Shown here: positions 17,432 to 26,524 of the stretch, piece by piece | Layout of the letters: each line of letters opens with the position of its first letter | How positions within the stretch are numbered: the stretch's first letter is position 1 | Assembly: GCA_963535465.1 (NCBI GenBank) | Contig: CAUSWF010000005.1 | Span: forward strand, 1-64,000 | Direction: 5' to 3' | Length of the DNA: 64,000 nucleotides | From: CAUSWF01 sp963535465 | Lineage (GTDB): Bacteria; Bacillota_I; Bacilli_A; RF39; UBA660 | The notes under the pieces: model-generated | What the model saw: the letters and a program-made list of their open reading frames with translations, nothing else | Databases searched by the model: none | Told to the model about the DNA's origin: nothing | Position numbers and translations under genes: made by a program

Positions 17432-18478
17432 TTACACAAATATCTTAACTACATCCATTACAGTAACAAATATCATTAAAGTAAATAAAAGTAGTAGTCC
17501 TACGAAGTGTATTTTATTTTCGACATCAGGATTAACTGGATGACCAACTATCATTTCAATAAATATAAATATAATATGTCCTCCATCCATCGCAGGAAGT
17601 GGAAGTAAATTCATAAACCCTACATTTATACTCAAAAAAGCTACTAAATATAATATATTTACAAAACCTGCTTTTCTTTGTTGACCTACAACTGAATATA
17701 TACCAACAGGACCACTTAAATCAGTAAACTTAACATCTCCATTAACTAAACTTCCTATAGTAACATACATTTGCTTATAAATAGACTTAAACTTAAGAGT
17801 AGCATATTTGAAACCATTAACTAAACCAGAGCCACCTTTTTCTCCTACTCCAATACCATACACATATCCATTCTTAGTTTTATGAGGACTAACAAATACT
17901 AATGCAGCACTTTTACCATTATCTCTAATAACTAAAAACTTAGTAGGTTTTTTATGTTTTGATAATGCAAGATTTAAAGTAATATCATCACTTGTATCTA
18001 TCTTCTTATCATCTATCTCTTTTATTAAATCTCCACTCCTTAATCCTGCATTATAAGAAGCACTATTTGGATCTACATAATTAATAATAGGTCTAAGACT
18101 TGAAGCTCCCCAAATACTACCAATTAAAAGTAATATTAAGAATGCCGAAATAAAATTATTACCTGCTCCAAAAAACATTATTAAAAATCTTTGCCAAGGA
18201 GCCTTATTTTGTAATCTCTTTTCTTTAGGAACTTTATTCTTATCATCTTCTCCTAAATCTTCACCAGCTAACTGACAAAAACCTCCTATTGGTATTACTC
18301 TTATAGAATAAAGTGTTTCCTTACCCTGCTTCTTAAATAATATAGGACCCATACCAATACTAAATTCATATACATATACCCCATTCATCTTAGCAAATAT
18401 AAAATGACCTGCTTCATGTACAAAAACAATAAATCCTAATATTAAAATAAATAATAATAAATTAATAACTATACTCAT
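17432..18478 (-). CDS. rseP: site-2 intramembrane metalloprotease RseP/RasP
   Basis: 348 residues. Multi-pass zinc protease that cuts membrane-spanning anti-sigma factors and signal-peptide remnants. HEAGH at 21-25 in the first helix, a PDZ domain (about 130-210), and the second metal ligand in LPLPAMDGGH near 295. Follows cdsA, as in Bacillus, although dxr, which lies between them there, is absent. Confidence 0.93.
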   Translation of the reverse strand: MSIVINLLLFILILGFIVFVHEAGHFIFAKMNGVYVYEFSIGMGPILFKKQGKETLYSIRVIPIGGFCQLAGEDLGEDDKNKVPKEKRLQNKAPWQRFLIMFFGAGNNFISAFLILLLIGSIWGASSLRPIINYVDPNSASYNAGLRSGDLIKEIDDKKIDTSDDITLNLALSKHKKPTKFLVIRDNGKSAALVFVSPHKTKNGYVYGIGVGEKGGSGLVNGFKYATLKFKSIYKQMYVTIGSLVNGDVKFTDLSGPVGIYSVVGQQRKAGFVNILYLVAFLSINVGFMNLLPLPAMDGGHIIFIFIEMIVGHPVNPDVENKIHFVGLLLLFTLMIFVTVMDVVKIFV

Positions 18479-18485
18479 ATTCCTC

Positions 18486-19232
18486 CTATATATAACTAAA
18501 CAATATACTAAACGCTATTGGAACTAATATCAAACTATCAAATCTATCTAATATCCCACCATGTCCAGGTATTAAATTAGAATAATCTTTAATATTGTAA
18601 AATCTCTTTATACTACTGAATAATAAATCTCCTATTTGTCCAATACTACTAAATAATAAACTAATACATAATAAATTAATAATATTTATATCTCCTATAA
18701 CAAACATATAGAATATAGAAGAAATTATAGTTCCCATCAAAGCCCCACCAATAAAACCTTCTAATGTCTTATTAGGACTAATATCTTTAACAATATGTCT
18801 CTTACCAATAAACTTACCAGTAACAAATGCAAAAGTATCAGTCATAGAAGTAATAATGACTAAATACACAATATAAGAAATATTTTTATTTCTAATATCT
18901 ACAATAGTACTAAAAGCATAACTAAGTAATATCATACTTCCAATATTATAAAACATATCTAAAACACTATATTTCTTATTAAAAATAGTAATTAAACTAA
19001 CTACAAGTAAATATAAAGGTAACAGTAAATTATTCTTAAAATAAACAATTAAAAACATAAATATAGCTGATAATAAATTAATATATTTATTAATACCCTT
19101 AACTTTAGATATTTCCCACATACCTAAACAGCTAATCAAACTAACTAACAATCTAAAATATCTACCACCAATAATAGTAACTGGTACTAAAACTAATATC
19201 AATAAAATAGCTCCAAGTATTCTCTTCTTCAT
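18486..19232 (-). CDS. cdsA: phosphatidate cytidylyltransferase
   Basis: 248 residues. Makes CDP-diacylglycerol from CTP and phosphatidate, the precursor used by PgsA in this same window. About seven hydrophobic helices and the C-terminal signature PGHGGILDRFDSL, with SPNKTLEGFIGG ahead of it. The ATG at 19232 is chosen since GGAGG lies just upstream. The in-frame codon at 19262 would put the ribosome-binding site inside the gene. Confidence 0.92.
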   Translation of the reverse strand: MKKRILGAILLILVLVPVTIIGGRYFRLLVSLISCLGMWEISKVKGINKYINLLSAIFMFLIVYFKNNLLLPLYLLVVSLITIFNKKYSVLDMFYNIGSMILLSYAFSTIVDIRNKNISYIVYLVIITSMTDTFAFVTGKFIGKRHIVKDISPNKTLEGFIGGALMGTIISSIFYMFVIGDINIINLLCISLLFSSIGQIGDLLFSSIKRFYNIKDYSNLIPGHGGILDRFDSLILVPIAFSILFSYI

Positions 19233-19269
19233 AAATCCTCCAATAATACAATTATATAACATTTATATA

Positions 19270-19294
19270 AAAAGAAAAAGAAGATTTCTCTTCT
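19270..19294 (-). terminator. terminator of rpsP-khpA
   Basis: AGAAGA / TCTTCT stem (19279-19294) and U-rich tail on the minus strand. The khpA stop codon lies at the edge of the stem. Confidence 0.65.
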
Positions 19295-19541
19295 AAAACT
19301 TATCAATATTAATCTTTATATGTTTACCATTATTTAATGAACTACTAGCTTGTACCAAAGTTCTTATAGAATTAGCTGTCTTACCAGCCTTTCCTATAAC
19401 CCTTCCCATATCATCTTCAGAAACAATTACTTGTATAAGCATAACTCCTTCTTCATCTGATGGAAACTCTTTTACACTAACCGCATCTTCATCATTAACT
19501 AATGACTTAACAATAACTTCTGTTAAAGCTACTAAATCCAT
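19293..19541 (-). CDS. khpA: KH-domain RNA-binding protein KhpA
   Basis: 82 residues, a single KH domain with the GKAG loop in VIGKAGKTANSIRTLV (about 50-65). In Firmicutes KhpA pairs with KhpB/EloR, an RNA-binding protein linked to cell elongation and phosphorylated by the PASTA kinase. It follows rpsP with a one-base gap, the standard order. The downstream rimM-trmD of the usual cluster is missing. Confidence 0.93.
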   Translation of the reverse strand: MDLVALTEVIVKSLVNDEDAVSVKEFPSDEEGVMLIQVIVSEDDMGRVIGKAGKTANSIRTLVQASSSLNNGKHIKINIDKF

Positions 19542-19542
19542 A

Positions 19543-19818
19543 TTACTTGTCCTTCTTTACTTTAGAACTAGCAAACTTACTCATAATACCATTCTTACTT
19601 AAAATACTCTTAACAGTATCAGTAGGTATAGCTCCATTTTTTAACCATTTTAAAGCTAATTCTTCATTGATAGTAACCTTACCATCATTAGTTGGTGCAT
19701 ATGTACCTATTAACTCTAAATATTGACCATCTCTAGATCTTCTTGCATCAGTCGCAACGATTCTATAAAATGGTGCTTTCTTAGCTCCCATTCTAGTTAA
19801 TCTTAATTTAACTGCCAT
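19543..19818 (-). CDS. rpsP: 30S ribosomal protein S16
   Basis: 91 residues. The start VKLRLTRMGAKKAPFYRIV is the S16 signature, followed by SRDGQYLELIGTY. Binds the 5' domain of 16S rRNA and is needed early in 30S assembly. Preceded by GGAGGG and by a near-perfect promoter. Confidence 0.97.
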   Translation of the reverse strand: MAVKLRLTRMGAKKAPFYRIVATDARRSRDGQYLELIGTYAPTNDGKVTINEELALKWLKNGAIPTDTVKSILSKNGIMSKFASSKVKKDK

Positions 19819-19847
19819 AATATCCCTCCATTTCTAAAACTACAAAT

Positions 19848-19876
19848 ATTATATTATTAATAATTATATCTGTCAA
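19848..19876 (-). promoter_or_regulatory. promoter of rpsP-khpA
   Basis: TTGACA at 19876-19871 and TATAAT at 19853-19848, exactly 17 bases apart, both perfect matches to the SigA consensus. The strongest promoter seen in the window. Confidence 0.8.
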
Positions 19877-19892
19877 CCTTTTTTATATAACA

Positions 19893-20606
19893 CTATTTAC
19901 TTTTATTAAATTCTCCAAAAGTAACCATAGTAGAAGCAGAAACATCTTGTAACTTCTTAAGTGCCTTTATTTGTTTATCTAATAAATTATATTTAACCTT
20001 ATCTGCTTCATTAATAGTACCAATAACAGTTCTATCAATAATAGAACCTTGTTTACTTAACTTATTATTCGCAATTATTCTATCATGTAATTTTTTTAAT
20101 TCTTCTTCTTTATTTGCTATATCAATACCCATCTCATCATGCATATGTAGTATTACTAACTCATCTCTTCTTTTAGAAAATTTTATTATCTTATCGTCTA
20201 ATTTCTTTAACTTATCTTTATATAAACCAGTAAGTACAGTACCTTGATTTACATTTATAAAACGTAAAATATTATCTTTTTCTTTGTTAAGTTCTGCTAT
20301 CTTATCATCAAACTTTTTTTCTATAACCTTAGAAAAACTATAGCCACTAGACTTACTATTTTCAAGATATTTCTTTTTATTATTTAATTTAACTAACTCA
20401 TCTGTTACTTCATTAAGTCTAGCAGTAGCTCTATCTATATAATCATTAGTTAATTTAATAGACTCTTCTAATTTTAATTTATCAGCATCACTACTTGGAG
20501 TATATTTCTTATAACTTTCTAAATATTTATAAGCTTTATTAAGTTCAGCATTAATAACAGAATGTTTATTCTCTAACTCTAATATCTTCTTATTTAATTC
20601 ATCCAT
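19893..20606 (-). CDS. coiled-coil protein of unknown function
   Basis: 237 residues, almost entirely charged helix with heptad patterns (about 1-155 and 160-225), no membrane segment and no recognised family. Predicted to be a cytosolic long coiled coil. Its ATG lies inside the end of the preceding 79-residue gene, so the two are coupled. No terminator is visible between it and the rpsP promoter, so read-through into rpsP is likely. Confidence 0.65.
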   Translation of the reverse strand: MDELNKKILELENKHSVINAELNKAYKYLESYKKYTPSSDADKLKLEESIKLTNDYIDRATARLNEVTDELVKLNNKKKYLENSKSSGYSFSKVIEKKFDDKIAELNKEKDNILRFINVNQGTVLTGLYKDKLKKLDDKIIKFSKRRDELVILHMHDEMGIDIANKEEELKKLHDRIIANNKLSKQGSIIDRTVIGTINEADKVKYNLLDKQIKALKKLQDVSASTMVTFGEFNKSK

Positions 20607-20838
20607 TATTTTTCTCCTCCAATACTCGTTTTATTACTTCTGCTTCCTCATCATCTATTACAGGCAATAAATTAAATTCATCACTACTATCATCTATTAT
20701 CCCAACATATGAAGTATCTCCCATTTTATATAATAAGTATTTCTTATTTTGATATTTTCCACCAATATTAAATATATCAACTACTTCTATATCATCACTT
20801 ATCATTTTTAAATTAACATTTAACTCTTCAATACTCAT
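20599..20838 (-). CDS. small acidic protein, possibly DUF1292-like
   Basis: 79 residues, acidic at its end (IDDEEAEVIKRVLEE). The middle, with DIFNIGGKYQNKKYLLYKMGD, resembles the beta pattern of DUF1292 proteins, but the match is weak by eye. Located after the YmcA-like gene and overlapping the following coiled-coil gene by 8 bases. Function unknown. Confidence 0.6.
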   Translation of the reverse strand: MSIEELNVNLKMISDDIEVVDIFNIGGKYQNKKYLLYKMGDTSYVGIIDDSSDEFNLLPVIDDEEAEVIKRVLEEKNNG

Positions 20839-20858
20839 AATTCCCTCTTCAAAAATTA

Positions 20859-21170
20859 TTATAACATATTAACTACATCATTAAAATATTGATTAATATC
20901 ATAACTAACTATATCTATCATCATATTAACCTTATCTAAATTATATTTATATTCCATATAAAGAGGTATATCATTCAACTTATTATTTAATTCATCAATC
21001 TTATCTTTTTCTATTTTACCATTAGAATATAACTTCTGACATATCTTTATCTCTTCTAATAATGAAGATATTTCATTATTATCTTTTATTTCTTCTTTAA
21101 GAATCTCACATTTCTTATAATAACTACTATTTTTAATATAATTAATTATATCATTCAACTCTTTTTCCAT
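20859..21170 (-). CDS. ymcA: YlbF/YmcA family regulator of RNase Y
   Basis: 103 residues, all-helical, with the family's pattern of a helical hairpin and a conserved LY at the turn (KICQKLYSNGK) and a C-terminal helix. In Bacillus, YmcA, YlbF and YaaT form the complex that steers RNase Y. It overlaps the end of miaB by 20 bases, the same miaB-ymcA pair as in Bacillus. The RNase Y gene itself is 38 kb away in this window. A YlbF rather than a YmcA identity cannot be excluded. Confidence 0.75.
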   Translation of the reverse strand: MEKELNDIINYIKNSSYYKKCEILKEEIKDNNEISSLLEEIKICQKLYSNGKIEKDKIDELNNKLNDIPLYMEYKYNLDKVNMMIDIVSYDINQYFNDVVNML

Positions 21171-22569
21171 CTAAACTCCAAGTCTTAGGATCAACTATTT
21201 TAACATCTACTATATCTCCTATAGATATATCACTATCACTAGTAAAATTAATTAATTTATTAGTATCACTATATCCATAATACATATTCTTCTTATCATT
21301 AACTCCTTCTACTAATACAGGTAAAATAACTCCTCTTAATTCCTCATTCTTTTCTCTAAATATAGTATTTACAATATCATTTAATCTCTGTAATCTATCT
21401 TCTTTAATATCATCATCTACTATATTTTTCAATCTACAAGCAGGAGTACCACGTCTTGCTGAAAAGATGAATGAAAATACATTATCATATCTACAGCTCT
21501 TAACTATATCTAAAGTTTCTAAAAAATCCTCTTCATCTTCCCCAGGAAATCCAACTATAATATCAGTACTAATACACATATTTTTCTTAGTATTTTTTAT
21601 TTTATTAAATAATTCTAAATAACTCTCTTTAGTATATCTTCTACCCATCAACCTAAGTATTTTGTTAGAACCACTTTGTAAAGGCAAATGAATACTAGGC
21701 ATAATGTTATCATATTTTTTTATAACAGAAATCATATTATCGGTAAAATCCCATGGATGACTAGTCATAAATCTAACTCTTGGAATATTTAACTTAGCTA
21801 TATCTTCAAGTAAATTACCAAGATTATAATCATCATACAAGTCTTTACCATATGCATTTACATTTTGACCAAGTAGAGTAATTTCCTTATATCCATCTTT
21901 TATTAATAATTTAACTTCTTCTAATATATCATTCTTACTTCTACTTCTTTCTCTACCTCTAGTATAAGGTACTATACAATAAGTACAAAATTTATCACAA
22001 CCATATATTATATTTACATAAGCCTTATATTTACTACTTCTAATAACAGGTAAACCTTCTACTAAATCACTTTCTCTAGAATAAACCTCTATATTTCTTT
22101 CTCTATTAGTAAATACATTATCCACTAATTTTAAAACATCTTCTATATTATGAGTACCAAATACTAAATCAACAAACTTATAATTATTAGCTAAATTAGT
22201 CGCAACCTCTTCCTCTTGTACCATACAACCACATATACCAATAACTAAATCAGGTCTTTCTTGCTCTTTATAATATTTTAATCTACCAAGCATACCAAAA
22301 GCCTTATTATTAGCGTTTTCTCTAATGCTACAAGTATTAAGTATACAAATATCAGCATCTCTATAATTATCAACTTTACTAATACCCATCACTCCTAGTA
22401 TACCAATAATAGTCTCACTATCTCTTTCATTCATCTGACATCCATATGTCTTAATATATAATTTCTTACCCTTATATTTATCAATATACTGATCATCTAT
22501 ATTATAATTAATAGTCTTATATTCTCTCTTATCTCTACTTCTAGCTTCTACTATATTAGGTAACTTCAT
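21151..22569 (-). CDS. miaB: tRNA-2-methylthio-N6-dimethylallyladenosine synthase
   Basis: 472 residues. Radical SAM methylthiotransferase that adds a methylthio group to A37 of tRNAs reading UNN codons. N-terminal MTTase domain with YGCQMNERDSE and two further cluster Cys (LNTCSIRE, GCMVQ), then the SAM cluster CDKFCTYC near 195, and a C-terminal TRAM domain (about 405-470). Starts with a TCCTCC-complement ribosome-binding site. Confidence 0.95.
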   Translation of the reverse strand: MKLPNIVEARSRDKREYKTINYNIDDQYIDKYKGKKLYIKTYGCQMNERDSETIIGILGVMGISKVDNYRDADICILNTCSIRENANNKAFGMLGRLKYYKEQERPDLVIGICGCMVQEEEVATNLANNYKFVDLVFGTHNIEDVLKLVDNVFTNRERNIEVYSRESDLVEGLPVIRSSKYKAYVNIIYGCDKFCTYCIVPYTRGRERSRSKNDILEEVKLLIKDGYKEITLLGQNVNAYGKDLYDDYNLGNLLEDIAKLNIPRVRFMTSHPWDFTDNMISVIKKYDNIMPSIHLPLQSGSNKILRLMGRRYTKESYLELFNKIKNTKKNMCISTDIIVGFPGEDEEDFLETLDIVKSCRYDNVFSFIFSARRGTPACRLKNIVDDDIKEDRLQRLNDIVNTIFREKNEELRGVILPVLVEGVNDKKNMYYGYSDTNKLINFTSDSDISIGDIVDVKIVDPKTWSLDGKRVE

Positions 22570-22577
22570 ATATCCTC

Positions 22578-22603
22578 CTAAAAAAATGGCCTAAGCCATT
22601 TTT
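22578..22603 (-). terminator. terminator of the ankyrin gene
   Basis: AAATGGC / GCCATTT stem with loop CTAA (about 22584-22603) and U-run on the minus strand. The ankyrin stop codon is in the loop. Confidence 0.8.
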
Positions 22604-23262
22604 ATTATACCATCAAACATCTTCTTATTATCAGTTTTTATAGCTAAATTTATATTATCAACATTATCAATCAAATAATCTATAAATAAACTAACTTCTA
22701 AACTTAAATTAATATTTTTAATACCATCTATAAATGTATTAAAATTACTAATTCTACTATATACACCATATCTAGGACTTAAAAAAGTATTAATTAATCT
22801 AATCAAACTACCAATAGTAATATTACCAAACTTATTACTAAAAAGTATCTTAAAAGCAATAACTAAATAATTATTATTAATCGCAATATCAAGTGGAGTA
22901 TATCCACTATTATTAATAGAATCAACAATTATATCACTTCTATTAATTACACTATCAAGTATCTTAATTGCCTTAACATTAGAATCTTTAACAAGTACAT
23001 GTAAAAAACTATTACCATTCAAATTAGACTTATTAATATCTAAACTCTTATTATTAAGTAAATAACTAACTAAATCATACTCCTTAACTTTTAATAATCT
23101 AATTATTAAATTATTACCACCATCATCTACTATATTAATAGATACAATCTTATCATCAATTAAACTCTTAATTAAATCAAATCTCTTTATATTTATTAAT
23201 TCAAATATCGAGGTGGGATCATTCGCAACATCATTAATTAATTGTAAATCACTTATCTTCAT
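22591..23262 (-). CDS. ankyrin-repeat protein
   Basis: 223 residues. About four ankyrin repeats (roughly 20-145): DDGGNNLIIRLL, LNGNSFLHVLVKDSN and NSGYTPLDIAINNNY show the G-x-T/S-x-L-H/D pattern at 33-residue spacing. No signal peptide or membrane segment. Ankyrin repeats bind proteins and the partner is unknown. Preceded by a good GGAGG site and followed by a terminator, so it is its own transcript or the end of one. Confidence 0.75.
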   Translation of the reverse strand: MKISDLQLINDVANDPTSIFELINIKRFDLIKSLIDDKIVSINIVDDGGNNLIIRLLKVKEYDLVSYLLNNKSLDINKSNLNGNSFLHVLVKDSNVKAIKILDSVINRSDIIVDSINNSGYTPLDIAINNNYLVIAFKILFSNKFGNITIGSLIRLINTFLSPRYGVYSRISNFNTFIDGIKNINLSLEVSLFIDYLIDNVDNINLAIKTDNKKMFDGIIKMA

Positions 23263-23319
23263 AAATCCTCCAATAACTGATGCAATTTATTATATCATAT
23301 AGATAATTCTTGTCAAACA

Positions 23320-23356
23320 GTAAAAAAGTTATACGATATGTATAACTACTTTTTTA
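23320..23356 (-). terminator. terminator of the transglutaminase-like gene
   Basis: AGTTATAC / GTATAACT stem extended by A/U pairs (23327-23347) with a U-run on the minus strand. It overlaps the stop codon. Confidence 0.75.
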
Positions 23357-24788
23357 ATTTCTTAATCTTCTCATCTCTAACTAAACTTAATACTTTAGAA
23401 ACTCTTACTCTATAAATATCTTTTATTAACATACTAACATAAATAATAAACTGATCTTCTAATTTCAATTCATACTTAAATCCAAAAACATTAAGTAATT
23501 TTTGTTGTGGTGTTAAATAAGTATTTTTAAATTTCCAATTACTATTTACAAATACAACATACAAATCATCTATTGTATATGGATAAAATGAACTATCTTC
23601 ATAATATTCAATCTTTCTAACATTATTTAATATATTTAATAAAACTTCGCCAGACAATGGCTTATTAAATTTATCAAATATTAAATCAATATTTTTACAA
23701 GACAAATCTTTATCAATCATATATTCAGATAATATAAAATAAGAACCCATAACTAAACAGGACATATAATTTAGTGTATTTTTATATTTATTAAGTTCAC
23801 TATACTTACCATTTTTAATTATTTTTTTTACTTCTTTACATAAATTTTGAGAATATAAAGGCATAACTATATCTTCAAAATTATCATTTTTCAAACTATC
23901 AATAGTTCTCGCAAAAAATTTATAGCCTCTTAAGTAATTATTTTTATTATAGAAAGCCTTACTATCCCAAGTTAAATCAAAATAATAAACTCCATCAATA
24001 TCATATTTCGAATCTTTAATATAGGCCAAATTTCTTGCATGTCCATATATTGAAGATTTATTAGCCAAATAAGAAATATCATTCTTAATGCCAAGATAAT
24101 CTAAAATAGCACTAAATATATTAGCATATCCCAAACAAACTATCTTATCACCAAATAAAACCTCTGCCAAATCCCTTGACTTAGACATTGAATCCGTACT
24201 ATCTTCAATTCTATATTCCCTATCTCTTATCTTATCATACGCATACATAACCATTTCCATAGGAGATAAATTTAACTTCTTTATTGGTAAAGCAATATCC
24301 CTAATCATATCCATAACTTCTGCACATTTTAATAAATTAATATAATCTGAATTACCATATAATTTAACATAAATTTTATCTAAAATTCCATCATATTTAA
24401 TCATCAATTCTAATAACTTATCATAATCAGTAATAGAAAGGTTAATATTTAAAACTATTTTTTTAGAAAGTAATATAGTATTTTTTTTAATAAACTCTAA
24501 CGGGTCATACTCTGCAAAGGATAATATAACAAACTGAACTTCATCTAAAAAATTATCAAAATTATTTTTAAGATATTCTATTCCTTCTTCATAAAAAACA
24601 TTTTTATCTGTATTTATAATATGACTTGTTTCTTCTATAGAATCTAAAACCTTTTTTCTATCACTTAATTGACTTTCTAATTTATAATTATGATCTACAT
24701 AAGCAAATAAAATGATATTTTCTATATAAACTTCCAAATTAAATTTACCAAAATTCGAATTATCAGTTAAATATAAATCGACCCTCAT
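23346..24788 (-). CDS. transglutaminase-like cysteine protein
   Basis: 480 residues. The middle (about 205-280) holds a transglutaminase-like core: Cys218 in VCLGYANIFSAIL, His250 in YGHARNLAYI and Asp271 in YYFDLTWDS, the Cys-His-Asp triad in the usual spacing. Such folds act as proteases, amidases or cross-linking enzymes. The N-terminal 200 residues and the C-terminal 200 residues are not recognised. No signal peptide, so it is probably cytosolic. Single gene flanked by terminators. Confidence 0.65.
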   Translation of the reverse strand: MRVDLYLTDNSNFGKFNLEVYIENIILFAYVDHNYKLESQLSDRKKVLDSIEETSHIINTDKNVFYEEGIEYLKNNFDNFLDEVQFVILSFAEYDPLEFIKKNTILLSKKIVLNINLSITDYDKLLELMIKYDGILDKIYVKLYGNSDYINLLKCAEVMDMIRDIALPIKKLNLSPMEMVMYAYDKIRDREYRIEDSTDSMSKSRDLAEVLFGDKIVCLGYANIFSAILDYLGIKNDISYLANKSSIYGHARNLAYIKDSKYDIDGVYYFDLTWDSKAFYNKNNYLRGYKFFARTIDSLKNDNFEDIVMPLYSQNLCKEVKKIIKNGKYSELNKYKNTLNYMSCLVMGSYFILSEYMIDKDLSCKNIDLIFDKFNKPLSGEVLLNILNNVRKIEYYEDSSFYPYTIDDLYVVFVNSNWKFKNTYLTPQQKLLNVFGFKYELKLEDQFIIYVSMLIKDIYRVRVSKVLSLVRDEKIKKLKK

Positions 24789-24842
24789 AAATATCCCCCA
24801 TTAGTCAACTCAATATTATAACAAATAAATTTATTTTATAAA

Positions 24843-24873
24843 ATAAAAAAATTATACAATCTGTATAATTTTA
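24843..24873 (-). terminator. terminator of the zinc-ribbon/TPM pair
   Basis: AAATTATACA / TGTATAATTT stem (24849-24871) with U-run on the minus strand, touching the TPM stop codon. Confidence 0.75.
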
Positions 24874-25626
24874 TTAATTCTTTTTATTATATATTTTTAA
24901 TGTATCTTTAACTACCATCTTATTAAAATTATTTTTTCTACTCTTAATATCATTTTTAGTAATCATAACTATTATTATAAATGTAGTAATAGTAAGTGAT
25001 ATAAATATTACAATAGGTAAATATGTTACAAAGGACTCACTCGCAATACCAAAAGTACTCTTAGTATCTAAATCACCTAATCCATCATTAATACTCTTAT
25101 CAACTAAATCAATCAAATGCATAGTCGCATCAAAATATTTACCATCTCTAATTTCTCTTTTAATTTCGTGAGAAGATATCTTTACATCATAATTATCTGC
25201 TTTAACATTACCATATGTAGAAACATATCCTCTTCTATATTTTAAATCAAGAACAATAACTACACCATTTCTACTTTTACTAATACCAAAATCATTATAC
25301 CAATAAAAGTCATCTGCATAATTTATTGTATTTTCTTTTTTATTATCACTAGTAGTAACAATAACTAAGTCATAATTATTTTTACTTCTAAATGCATCGA
25401 CTCTCTCTTTTATAGAAACAATCTTTTCATTATTAAAAACATTTGCAAAGTCATATACTTTTTCAGAAGGATTAACAGAAGGTGTATTAAGTATATTATC
25501 TATGTTTTTATTAACAGCTATTTCTTTCCTAACTCTAAGATTATCTTTTGTTCTAGGATAAGTAGTAACTGCAAAAGCATTGGGTATCATTAAAATACCA
25601 ATTAAAATTATCAATAATTTTTTCAT
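24874..25626 (-). CDS. secreted TPM-domain protein
   Basis: 250 residues. A signal peptide or anchor (about 1-19) is followed by a TPM domain (about 58-185; starts VYDFANVFNNEKI, with DFYWYNDFGISKSRNGVVIVL), then a membrane helix (about 203-223) and a basic cytoplasmic tail. TPM proteins are membrane-linked and some are acid phosphatases or photosystem repair factors. Overlaps the upstream zinc-ribbon gene by four bases (ATGA), and the pairing of these two families recurs in Firmicutes. Confidence 0.75.
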   Translation of the reverse strand: MKKLLIILIGILMIPNAFAVTTYPRTKDNLRVRKEIAVNKNIDNILNTPSVNPSEKVYDFANVFNNEKIVSIKERVDAFRSKNNYDLVIVTTSDNKKENTINYADDFYWYNDFGISKSRNGVVIVLDLKYRRGYVSTYGNVKADNYDVKISSHEIKREIRDGKYFDATMHLIDLVDKSINDGLGDLDTKSTFGIASESFVTYLPIVIFISLTITTFIIIVMITKNDIKSRKNNFNKMVVKDTLKIYNKKN

Positions 25627-26429
25627 ATCATTACCCCTTTAATAACTAGTAATATAATTAAACCTATTATAAAGAATAAATCAAAAAGAGAAATAAACCA
25701 AGCTACTATCTTAAAATATGAAATAGGCAAAGTCCCCAACAACTTACAATTATCCCCGTTTATCACATACGTATAATTCTTATCTTTATAAGTAGTTTTA
25801 ATCATATATATAGGAAGTAACGCCAAATAAGTATTATTAGGCTTAATAACTAAATCATTATTAATCTCTTTATATTCTCCACTATTCACATTTCCAATTA
25901 AATCAACTGCACTAAGTATAGTATCATCACTTATCTTAATAATGCCTTCTGATGAAGTAACATCTGAATATATAACATAACTTCCTTCTAAATAGCTAGG
26001 ATTAAAAGGTATCAATTTACTCATATCAAAACCATCAATTCTAGCCTCATCTACTAATCTAGTCGCAATAGAAGGAACCATCTTATAATCAATATGTGCA
26101 ATTCTACTAGTATCATTACCATCTATTATATATCTAGCTTCTCCTTCTATACTAACATCATATAAGTAGCAAGGAATATAAATTTTTTTAATACTTTCTT
26201 CTACATTAATATTTTTAATAGAATTTGGAATAAGTTTTTTACCTTTAAATACATTATTAAACTTATCTATCGCATCAGTTTTTGTCACACTAAAAGGAAT
26301 AATATAGTCATAACTATACTTATCTATCAACTGACTCTTAAGTTCTATATTGTTACACATTGGACAATGATCACTTGATAATTCGCTATAAAATACAATA
26401 TCGCATTTATTACACTTATGAATATACAT
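25623..26429 (-). CDS. zinc-ribbon membrane protein
   Basis: 268 residues. N-terminal zinc ribbon with CNKC near 7-10 and CPMC near 23-26, then a beta-rich region (IIPFSVTKTDAIDKFN...IYIPCYLYDVSIEGEA) and a C-terminal membrane helix (about 240-265). This layout occurs next to TPM genes in other Firmicutes, but the function is unknown. Likely operon with the TPM gene. Confidence 0.7.
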   Translation of the reverse strand: MYIHKCNKCDIVFYSELSSDHCPMCNNIELKSQLIDKYSYDYIIPFSVTKTDAIDKFNNVFKGKKLIPNSIKNINVEESIKKIYIPCYLYDVSIEGEARYIIDGNDTSRIAHIDYKMVPSIATRLVDEARIDGFDMSKLIPFNPSYLEGSYVIYSDVTSSEGIIKISDDTILSAVDLIGNVNSGEYKEINNDLVIKPNNTYLALLPIYMIKTTYKDKNYTYVINGDNCKLLGTLPISYFKIVAWFISLFDLFFIIGLIILLVIKGVMI

Positions 26430-26490
26430 ATAACTACCCCAATCTTATTATAATTATAGCACAACTTAAAGATAATAAAAGTGTTTTTAC

Positions 26491-26524
26491 AATTAAAAAT
26501 ACCTATTATTATTTAATAGGCATT
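26491..26524 (-). terminator. terminator of serS
   Basis: AATAGG / CCTATT-based stem (26499-26523) with one mismatch and U-run on the minus strand. The serS stop codon is in the loop. Confidence 0.7.
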
